DNA from: Prevotella sp.
GTDB taxonomy: Bacteria; Bacteroidota; Bacteroidia; Bacteroidales; Bacteroidaceae
Length of the DNA: 8,287 bases
Direction: 5' to 3'
NCBI GenBank assembly: GCA_022511055.1
Contig: JAFLSH010000131.1
Location: 1-8,287, forward strand
How positions within the stretch are numbered: position 1 is the stretch's first letter; the number at the start of each line of letters is the position of its first letter. A model generated the notes under the pieces. It saw only the letters and a program-made list of their open reading frames with translations, was not told where the DNA came from and made no database searches. The translations under genes and the position numbers were made by a program. Below, one piece after another: positions 1 to 5,553 of this stretch.

Positions 1-53
1 AGAATGCCTGCCTGTCACGCAGGAGGTCACGAGTTCGAATCTCGTACGCACCG
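1..53 (+). tRNA. tRNA-Asp (anticodon GUC), 3' portion
   Basis: This is the 3' two-thirds of a tRNA cut by the left edge of the window. The anticodon stem is CCTGC (7-11) paired with GCAGG (19-23), around the 7-base loop CTGTCAC, which puts the anticodon GTC at 14-16 and reads Asp codons GAC and GAU. A 5-base variable loop follows. The T arm is ACGAG, loop TTCGAAT, CTCGT (29-45). The 3' acceptor strand is ACGCACC (46-52) with discriminator G53, the base expected for tRNA-Asp. CCA is not encoded: the next bases are CAAAA. The D arm and 5' acceptor strand lie outside the window, so the acceptor pairing cannot be checked. Confidence 0.95.
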
Positions 54-79
54 CAAAACACTTCAATCAATTTAATAAT

Positions 80-111
80 ACTGCTACAGTAGATACTGTA
101 TGCAGTTTTTT
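80..111 (+). terminator. Rho-independent terminator after tRNA-Asp
   Basis: ACTGC (80-84) pairs with GCAGT (102-106), and the inner TACAGTA (85-91) is complementary to TACTGTA (94-100), with a single T bulge at 101. The innermost pair probably opens to give an AGAT tetraloop. A run of six T (106-111) follows directly. The position 27 bases after the tRNA end fits termination of the tRNA transcript. It lies immediately before the start codon at 125. Confidence 0.85.
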
Positions 112-124
112 ATTTCATACGCAC

Positions 125-763
125 ATGAAAAGACTTATTGTTCTGTTATTTATCGTATTCTCATACATTACGTTAGAAGCACAGCCGCGTACTTTCAGCG
201 CGACTATGTATCGGCAGTTCAAACCGGCCACAGTGACACTCGTTGATGGGCGGACACTGAAAATGTCTCTTGCCAACGTGTTCCTCAAAAATTCCCACTT
301 GCTCTATATGTCTTCAACGGGCCAGGTCATGGAGGCCAATATGGATAACATCAGAGAAGTCAAGTTCGAAGACCGGCATTATGTCAGAATCGATTCTATG
401 TTGGCATACGTTGTAGACACCATAGGCAACAACAAGCTGTATTGTGTCACGCGGCTTGACTTGGAATCATATCAGGCGCAGCTAAGGAACAATCAGCAAA
501 TTACAAACTTGGATTTGTCGTTTAATTCTTCCCAGCTTAGCACCACAACCATTGACCTGACTACGGAAGATGACATGAAGTTTCCTGTCATTGACTGGTT
601 TTTCTATTATTACAATGGCAAAATCATTCGTGTTCATGAGCGTGAAATCTGGCGTAATCTGCCTAAAGACAAGCGAAGGATTTACAAAACCATTATCTCG
701 CAGCCCAATTTCAGCTGGACAAAGAAAGAGTCTCTGGTTGAGCTACTAAAAGCTATCCAATAG
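125..763 (+). CDS. Secreted protein of unknown function (212 aa)
   Basis: I do not recognise a named domain. The N-terminus is a clear Sec signal peptide: basic MKR, a hydrophobic core at residues 4-16, then LEA before Gln20, giving a likely signal peptidase I cut after Ala19. There is no lipobox cysteine, so the product is probably periplasmic or exported rather than a lipoprotein. The mature part begins with alternating beta-type sequence around residues 35-95 (VTLVDGR at 37-43, then hydrophobic strands ending near HYVRID), suggesting a small beta domain, followed by a Ser/Thr/Asn-rich stretch (about 122-148) and a basic, aromatic C-terminal part (about 155-212). The first ATG is the right start because the next in-frame Met (residue 28) would remove the signal peptide. 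No promoter is visible between the upstream terminator and the start. From memory, similar secreted proteins occur in Bacteroidales genomes without an assigned role. Confidence 0.8.
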   Translation: MKRLIVLLFIVFSYITLEAQPRTFSATMYRQFKPATVTLVDGRTLKMSLANVFLKNSHLLYMSSTGQVMEANMDNIREVKFEDRHYVRIDSMLAYVVDTIGNNKLYCVTRLDLESYQAQLRNNQQITNLDLSFNSSQLSTTTIDLTTEDDMKFPVIDWFFYYYNGKIIRVHEREIWRNLPKDKRRIYKTIISQPNFSWTKKESLVELLKAIQ

Positions 764-783
764 TATTCAAGAGCTACCCACAG

Positions 784-815
784 CACAACAGGGCGTAAAT
801 CCTTTGTGTTTTATT
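784..815 (+). terminator. Possible weak terminator for the secreted-protein gene
   Basis: CACAA (784-788) pairs with TTGTG (804-808), and AGG (790-792) pairs with CCT (801-803) above one bulged C, closing an 8-base loop. TTTTATTT follows at 809-816. The stem is short and AU-rich, so this is a modest candidate. It sits 21 bases after the stop at 763, between two convergent genes. The rest of the 764-855 gap shows nothing else. Confidence 0.45.
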
Positions 816-855
816 TATGCTATTTATCATAATACCCATAATGTACAAAATGTGG

Positions 856-3063
856 TTATATGCGTTCTACTTGTTTTACGCCCCTTACTGTACGCAATTT
901 CTTCATTACTGCTTCCAGTCTGGAAAGCTCATCGAGCATGACTACCAGAGTTCCGCGGAAAAGACCATCATGCGAATCAATGTTGATGCTCCGCAGAGCC
1001 AGGCGTTCTTCATGCGCGATAATGCTGGTCAGATTATTGACAATGCCAATATCATCAATGCCAATGACTCGTAACGTTATCGAATACTGCGAAGCACCTT
1101 TGCCGCTCCATTTGGCTTTCACCAGTCTATATCCATATCGGCGGCGCATTTCCGGCGCATTTGGGCAATCTGTTCGGTGGATTTTAATGCCACTTGAAAC
1201 CGTTACGAAGCCGAAGACATCATCACCGTATATGGGATTACAGCAACGAGCCAGCTGATAGTCAACCTTTTTCAGCCCAAGGTCAATCACCAAAACATCA
1301 TCTTTGGCTGCTGACGTATTCGTGGGCTCAGTCTCCAAGACAAATCCTTCTGCACTTTGAGCCCGATTATCACCAATCTGAGCCTGCTGACCGTTCTTCA
1401 GCTCTTGATAGCCACTGATGATTGTATTAATATCAAGCTCTCCCTGAGACACTTGCCTGTAAAACTCGCTGGTTTCCTTGAAGCCCAATTTCTTTATCAG
1501 GTGCTGCATGATAGACTCCTCAAGTTCAATTTTCCTGTTTTTGAACTTGCGCTCAATCATCTCCTTGGCAAACAAGCCTTCTTTCACTTGTGTCTCTTTC
1601 AGCGCAAGGCGTATTTTGGCCTTTGCGCGCGATGTCTTGACAATGGTCAGCCATTCCTGGCGGGGCTTCTGTGTACTGCTGGTCATGATATCCACCTGGT
1701 CACCTGAGCGCAGCTGTTGGCGGAAAGTAACAACTTTCCCGTTGATGCGGGCACCAACACAGGTTGAGCCGATTTTAGAATGGATATGGTATGCCATGTC
1801 AAGAACGGTAGCACCTTTGGGGAATTTCAGCAAGTCTCCTTTAGGCGTGAACACAAAGACTTCATCTTCATACAAGTCCATTTTGAACTGGTCCATTGCT
1901 TCCGTATCATCACTTGTTTCAAGCATTTGCCGGATTCCTGTCAACCATTCATCGAGACCTGTTTCACTTTTCACACCCTTGTATCGCCAATGAGCCGCCA
2001 CGCCGCGCTCAGCCACCTCATCCATGCGTTCCGTGCGTATCTGCACCTCCACCCACTTTTGCTCCGGCCCCAAAACGGTGATATGCAGGCTCTCATACCC
2101 ATTCGACTTGGGAACGGAGAGCCAGTCGCGAAGGCGCTTGGGATTGGGCTGATACATATCGGTAACTATCGAGAAAGCCTGCCAGCAGTGCATCTTCTCC
2201 TTTTCCAATGGCGAATCCAAGATGACCCGAATGGCAAACAAGTCGTACACATTCTCAAAATCACAGTTCTGCTTCTTCATCTTCTGCCAGATGCTGTGTA
2301 TAGACTTGGTGCGGCCCTTTATGTGAAACTTCAGCCCCGCGGCCTTCAGCTTCTCATCAATTGGGCGAATGAAGCGTTCCACATATTCGTCTCGGCTCTG
2401 CTTGGTTTCGTTGAGTTTTTCACGAATCATGTAATACGCATCATGCTCCATATATTTGAGAGACAGGTCTTCAAGCTCAGACTTCAGCTTGTAAAGGCCA
2501 AGTTTGTGAGCCAAAGGCGCATACAGGTATGCCGCCTCTTCCGAGACCTCATGCTTGGCATCTGAAGCCGTTGTGTCTCGGATTTGCCGCATTAAGTTGA
2601 CCCTATCGGCAATCATAATCAGAATGACACGCATGTCTTCGGCAAACGATAGCAGCAAGTCACGGAAATTCTCGCTCTCTACGGAGGAGTTTTTCCGATA
2701 GAGTTCGTGGATTCGCTGCAAGCCGTTCAGGATTCTTGCTACGGCCGGGCCATAGCTCTGCCCCACTCTGTCAAGTGGCAGGCTGCCGCTCTCAACACGA
2801 GCCCTCAGAAGAGCTGCCACAACCGAATCGCGCTTCAGACCTATCTCTGAAACAACAATCTGGGCAGTTTGCAACCCTAACAGAATAGGATTTAGCCCAA
2901 AAATATCCCGCTGAATCTCCTGCAGCTCTATTGAGCCCAGAAGGTCTCGGCGCAACTTCTCTTCATCGCCCGGCTGCATGGAAGCTCCAATCTCATCCTT
3001 CAGCTGGTGATAAATACGCTGTATTTCCTCGCGTTCTGTCGTTGAAAAATTCAATTTTTCCAT
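856..3063 (-). CDS. relA: RelA-type (p)ppGpp synthase with degenerate HD hydrolase domain
   Basis: Long RelA/SpoT homologue that makes (p)ppGpp from ATP and GTP/GDP in the stringent response; cytoplasmic and ribosome-associated in the family. Residue numbers count from the upstream TTG at 3075. Domains in order: pseudo-HD (about 55-200), synthetase (about 215-365), TGS (about 400-465), helical linker (about 470-560), zinc-finger-like region with CC at 611-612 and HRTDC at 633-637, and C-terminal ACT (about 663-739). The synthetase keeps GR (254-255), YDLFAIRV with D278, NGY (325-327) and EVQIRT with E343, so it should be active. In the HD domain the metal ligands are lost by alignment from memory: first His is Gly67, the HD pair is Arg91-Ala92 and the second acid of the ED pair is Ser96; only Asp157 remains. 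Hydrolysis is therefore unlikely. The ATG at 3063 (735 aa) is preferred over the TTG at 3075 because the -7 element at 3084..3091 would put the transcript start within a few bases of the TTG. Stop codon is TAA at 858-856. Confidence 0.93.
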   Translation of the reverse strand: MEKLNFSTTEREEIQRIYHQLKDEIGASMQPGDEEKLRRDLLGSIELQEIQRDIFGLNPILLGLQTAQIVVSEIGLKRDSVVAALLRARVESGSLPLDRVGQSYGPAVARILNGLQRIHELYRKNSSVESENFRDLLLSFAEDMRVILIMIADRVNLMRQIRDTTASDAKHEVSEEAAYLYAPLAHKLGLYKLKSELEDLSLKYMEHDAYYMIREKLNETKQSRDEYVERFIRPIDEKLKAAGLKFHIKGRTKSIHSIWQKMKKQNCDFENVYDLFAIRVILDSPLEKEKMHCWQAFSIVTDMYQPNPKRLRDWLSVPKSNGYESLHITVLGPEQKWVEVQIRTERMDEVAERGVAAHWRYKGVKSETGLDEWLTGIRQMLETSDDTEAMDQFKMDLYEDEVFVFTPKGDLLKFPKGATVLDMAYHIHSKIGSTCVGARINGKVVTFRQQLRSGDQVDIMTSSTQKPRQEWLTIVKTSRAKAKIRLALKETQVKEGLFAKEMIERKFKNRKIELEESIMQHLIKKLGFKETSEFYRQVSQGELDINTIISGYQELKNGQQAQIGDNRAQSAEGFVLETEPTNTSAAKDDVLVIDLGLKKVDYQLARCCNPIYGDDVFGFVTVSSGIKIHRTDCPNAPEMRRRYGYRLVKAKWSGKGASQYSITLRVIGIDDIGIVNNLTSIIAHEERLALRSINIDSHDGLFRGTLVVMLDELSRLEAVMKKLRTVRGVKQVERI

Positions 3064-3083
3064 TATTATTGCCAATTTTCATG

Positions 3084-3091
3084 CAAAGTTA
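3084..3091 (-). promoter_or_regulatory. Bacteroidota-type -7 element for relA
   Basis: Read on the minus strand this is TAACTTTG, an exact match to the Bacteroidota -7 consensus TAnnTTTG. It predicts a transcript start near 3078-3080 and a short leader of about 15 bases to the ATG at 3063. No TTG is found at the expected -33 distance on this strand, so the upstream half is non-consensus. Confidence 0.65.
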
Positions 3092-3111
3092 CAATTTTCC
3101 TTTGATTTTAA

Positions 3112-3142
3112 TTGCATTTTATCAAAAAAGTTCGTAAATTTG
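3112..3142 (+). promoter_or_regulatory. Bacteroidota-type promoter for the DUF4301 gene
   Basis: The -33 element TTG (3112-3114) is followed after 20 bases by TAAATTTG (3135-3142), matching both halves of the Bacteroidota sigma-ABfr consensus TTG-N19..21-TAnnTTTG. The predicted start is near 3146-3149, leaving about 25 bases of AT-rich leader before the ATG at 3173. This is the best-formed promoter in the window. Confidence 0.8.
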
Positions 3143-3172
3143 CAGCATATAAATCTATAAATCCAAAATATT

Positions 3173-4684
3173 ATGTTATCAGAGAAAGACCTAAAGCAGA
3201 TTGCCCAAAAGGGTATAACGGAAGACCAGATTAGCGCACAATTAGAAGAATTCAAGACAGGTTTCCCCTTCTTGAAGCTAAAGGCTGCCGCCAGTATTGA
3301 GGATGGCATTGTTGCCACGAGTGAACAAGACAAGCAGGCATACGTGGATGCCTGGAACAAGTACAAGGCGGAAGGCCACCAAATTGTCAAGTTTGTTCCT
3401 GCCAGCGGTGCTGCCAGCCGCATGTTCAAGGATATGTTTGCCTTCCTTGATGCCGACTATGACATTCCCACTACCCCATTCGAGAAGAAATACTTTGACA
3501 ATATCGAGAAGTTCGCGTTCTATGAGGCACTCGATGCTGTCTGCCGCAAGAACGAAGGGAAAAGCATCAAGTACCTGATTCAAGAAGGCAACTACAAGGC
3601 TGTTGTGGCCAACATGCTTTTTGAGAAGGGTCTGAACTACGGTCAGCTACCCAAAGGCTTGCTGCTTTTCCACAAGTATGAAGATGGCGCCCGCACCCCC
3701 ATGGAGGAGCATTTGGCCGAGGGAGCGCTCTATGCCACTTCAAACGGCGAGGCGCGCGTACACTTCACAGTCTCTCACGAGCATATAGACTTGTTTGAGA
3801 AGAAGGTTGCGGCAAAACTGGGCGGTTTTTCCAAGAAATATGGCATTAAGTATGACATTACGTTCTCAGAGCAGAAGCCATCTACGGATACCATTGCCGC
3901 CAACCCAGACAATACGCCGTTCCGAAACAATGATGGCTCGCTGCTGTTCCGCCCAGGTGGCCACGGTGCCTTGATTGAAAACCTGAACGAGATTGATGCC
4001 GATATTATTTTCATTAAAAACATTGACAATGTTGTACCTGACCGTATCAAACAGGAAACGGTCGACTATAAGCAAGTCATTGCCGGTGTCTTAGTAAATC
4101 TGCAGAAGCTGGCATTCAAGTATCTTGATGAGCTTGACAAAGGCGTAGACCATGAGAAGCTCCGCGAGATTGAGCATTTTGTGGAGCATGCCTTCTGCCG
4201 CTGCCCCGGAATCAAGGCATACAATGATGAAGAACTGGCAGCCTATCTGAAGAAGAAGCTGAACAGACCCATGCGTGTGTGCGGCGTTGTCAAGAATGTC
4301 GGCGAGCCTGGCGGCGGCCCGTTCCTTACCTACAACCAAGACGGAACTATCTCGCTCCAGATTCTCGAATCTTCACAAATCGACAAGAACAATCAGGAAT
4401 ACATGCAGATGTTCACCCGCGGCACACATTTCAACCCGGTAGACTTGGTTTGTGCTGTCAAGAACTATAAGGGCGAGCCATTCGACCTGCCGAAATTCGT
4501 AGACCGTTCCACGGGCTTCATCTCTTCCAAGTCGAAAAACGGCAAGGAACTGAAGGCTCTGGAGTTGCCCGGCCTATGGAACGGTGCCATGTCTGACTGG
4601 AACACCGTATTCGTGGAAGTTCCCCTTGGCACTTTCAACCCAGTCAAGACCGTGAACGACCTGCTTCGGGAACAGCATCAGTAA
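3173..4684 (+). CDS. DUF4301 family protein, nucleotidyltransferase-like motifs
   Basis: A 503-aa cytoplasmic protein with no signal peptide or membrane segment. I recognise it as the DUF4301 family, known mainly from Bacteroidota and without an assigned function. Motifs visible: PASGAASRMFK (76-86), resembling the nucleotide-binding loop of sugar nucleotidyltransferases; FSEQKPSTD (231-239); RPGGHGALI (260-268) followed by KNIDN (282-286), which recalls the PGGNG and VDN pair of UDP-sugar pyrophosphorylases; GEPGGGPF (377-384); LPGLWNGAMSDW (465-476); and FNPVKTVNDLL (488-498). The order and spacing of the first motifs suggest a UDPGP/UAP-like fold; a nucleotide-sugar activity is inference. 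It is transcribed alone from its own promoter, diverges from relA, and ends at a strong terminator 20 bases past its stop. The ATG start follows an AT-rich leader with no Shine-Dalgarno sequence, normal for this phylum. Confidence 0.9.
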   Translation: MLSEKDLKQIAQKGITEDQISAQLEEFKTGFPFLKLKAAASIEDGIVATSEQDKQAYVDAWNKYKAEGHQIVKFVPASGAASRMFKDMFAFLDADYDIPTTPFEKKYFDNIEKFAFYEALDAVCRKNEGKSIKYLIQEGNYKAVVANMLFEKGLNYGQLPKGLLLFHKYEDGARTPMEEHLAEGALYATSNGEARVHFTVSHEHIDLFEKKVAAKLGGFSKKYGIKYDITFSEQKPSTDTIAANPDNTPFRNNDGSLLFRPGGHGALIENLNEIDADIIFIKNIDNVVPDRIKQETVDYKQVIAGVLVNLQKLAFKYLDELDKGVDHEKLREIEHFVEHAFCRCPGIKAYNDEELAAYLKKKLNRPMRVCGVVKNVGEPGGGPFLTYNQDGTISLQILESSQIDKNNQEYMQMFTRGTHFNPVDLVCAVKNYKGEPFDLPKFVDRSTGFISSKSKNGKELKALELPGLWNGAMSDWNTVFVEVPLGTFNPVKTVNDLLREQHQ

Positions 4685-4704
4685 GAAGCCATCGATTAAC
4701 ATTG

Positions 4705-4735
4705 AATAGGGGAGCAAAACTCCCCTATTTTTATT
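4705..4735 (+). terminator. Strong Rho-independent terminator after the DUF4301 gene
   Basis: AATAGGGGAG (4705-4714) and CTCCCCTATT (4720-4729) form a perfect 10-bp stem around the loop CAAAA. The right arm runs into a T-tract ending TTTTTATT. On the minus strand the hairpin is not followed by a T-run, so it should work mainly for the DUF4301 transcript and only weakly for the convergent TetR gene. Confidence 0.93.
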
Positions 4736-4757
4736 CTCAGAAACCGTCTAATCTGTT

Positions 4758-4780
4758 TTCAAGCTGTACCCCGGCTTGAA
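4758..4780. repeat. Inverted repeat between convergent genes
   Basis: TTCAAGC (4758-4764) and GCTTGAA (4774-4780) form a 7-bp inverted repeat around a 9-base loop, 36 bases beyond the TetR stop. Neither strand has a T-tract after it, so it is not a standard intrinsic terminator. It might slow polymerase or protect the 3' end of the TetR transcript. The remaining spacer (4781-4815) is GC-rich and holds nothing else clear. Confidence 0.4.
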
Positions 4781-4815
4781 CGGAGGGCAGACCAGAGCAG
4801 GGAGCCTCCCCTCTC

Positions 4816-5436
4816 CTACCCTAACAGCGCATCGAGAACTTTCACGCCCTTCTCTGTGCAAAAGCCGCGCAAGGTGACAAACACCATGTTGCGGCACATT
4901 TCTTCGTGCGTGTATTTTATGTACAAATGCTCGCCAAACAAATAGGCGCCAATGGCCTCGAACAGATGGGAAATCAGCTCATAGTTCACATCATTACGGA
5001 AAAAGCCCTCGTTCACGCCCTGCTGCATGAATGTGAAGAAGTTCTCATGGCTCTGCTTCTTCCGGCTTTCCAGATACTGCCACGCCATGGGGTACTTGAC
5101 AATGTCTTCATAGAAAAGCGGATTCATCTTGCCGTAAGTTTCTGAGCGCATACGGTAGAGAAAGACGATAATCTCTATCACGTTGTGCTTCTCTGCCATA
5201 TACTGGTTGAGCAGCAGCGCCTTCTGCTCGTGATGATACTTGATGCACTCATAGAGCAGCAGTTCCTTGGTCTCGTAAACCTCATAAAGAGTACGCTTCG
5301 AAATCATCAGGGCCTTCGCTATGTCATCCATTCGCACGGCCTTGATGCCGTTTTTCACGAAGGAGTCCATAGCCACCTCAATGATTCGTTCATGAAGCGA
5401 CTGCCGATACTGTCTTTTCTGCTTGCTTTCTTGCAT
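4816..5436 (-). CDS. TetR/AcrR family transcriptional regulator
   Basis: A 206-aa DNA-binding regulator. The N-terminal TetR domain covers about residues 12-62: the first helix RIIEVAMDSFVKNG, then VRMDDIAKALMISKRTLYEVY, which carries the helix-turn-helix and the typical TLYxxY end, and the KELLLYECI helix. The C-terminal part (about 70-206) is helical and rich in aromatic residues, as expected for a ligand-binding and dimerisation domain, but the ligand cannot be read from sequence. Length is typical for the family. ATG at 5436 lies about 13 bases from the predicted transcript start. The gene diverges from maeB across 117 bp, so self-regulation and control of maeB are both possible; this rests only on layout. 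No transporter or efflux gene is adjacent. Stop codon is TAG. Confidence 0.93.
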   Translation of the reverse strand: MQESKQKRQYRQSLHERIIEVAMDSFVKNGIKAVRMDDIAKALMISKRTLYEVYETKELLLYECIKYHHEQKALLLNQYMAEKHNVIEIIVFLYRMRSETYGKMNPLFYEDIVKYPMAWQYLESRKKQSHENFFTFMQQGVNEGFFRNDVNYELISHLFEAIGAYLFGEHLYIKYTHEEMCRNMVFVTLRGFCTEKGVKVLDALLG

Positions 5437-5454
5437 AAGTTTACATTTTGGCTA

Positions 5455-5462
5455 CAAAGTTA
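5455..5462 (-). promoter_or_regulatory. Bacteroidota-type -7 element for the TetR gene
   Basis: On the minus strand this reads TAACTTTG, an exact TAnnTTTG match and identical to the relA element. It predicts a start near 5449-5451 and a leader of about 13 bases. There is no consensus TTG at the -33 position. Confidence 0.65.
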
Positions 5463-5491
5463 CTAATTTTATTAAAAAAAATGCAGATTCC

Positions 5492-5508
5492 AGTAGTTTT
5501 TTATTACT
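5492..5508. promoter_or_regulatory. Possible operator-like inverted repeat upstream of maeB
   Basis: AGTAGT (5492-5497) and ATTACT (5503-5508) are inverted repeats with one G-T wobble, and the right arm enters the maeB -7 element. A second inverted pair, AATGCA (5480-5485) and TGCATT (5511-5516), brackets it and also overlaps the -7. TetR proteins often bind palindromes placed this way next to their own gene, but AT-rich DNA gives such matches by chance. Confidence 0.25.
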
Positions 5509-5512
5509 TTTG
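5505..5512 (+). promoter_or_regulatory. Bacteroidota-type -7 element for maeB
   Basis: TACTTTTG is an exact match to TAnnTTTG. The predicted start is near 5516-5519, giving a leader of about 35 bases that is AT-rich and ends in seven T before the ATG. No TTG lies 19-21 bases upstream, so the -33 half is weak. Confidence 0.65.
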
Positions 5513-5553
5513 CATTCCAAAAATCAGATACAACATTTAGACACTATTTTTTT

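Noticed and set aside
1..125. Mobile element or att site at the tRNA-Asp 3' end
   Set aside because: No integrase gene, no second copy of the tRNA end, and no composition break are present in the window.
817..1074. 85-codon + strand frame starting in the gap after the secreted-protein gene
   Set aside because: Most of it overlaps the 3' end of relA on the other strand, and it begins after a terminator with no promoter; the hydrophobic start is AT-rich chance sequence.
1780..2565. 261-codon open frame on the + strand inside relA
   Set aside because: It lies wholly antisense to a full-length conserved enzyme, has no promoter or recognisable domain, and its residues mirror the relA codon pattern; it is a shadow frame.
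4758..4780. Inverted repeat as an intrinsic terminator for the TetR gene
   Set aside because: The stem is only 7 bp and no T-tract follows on the minus strand, so it is listed only as an inverted repeat.
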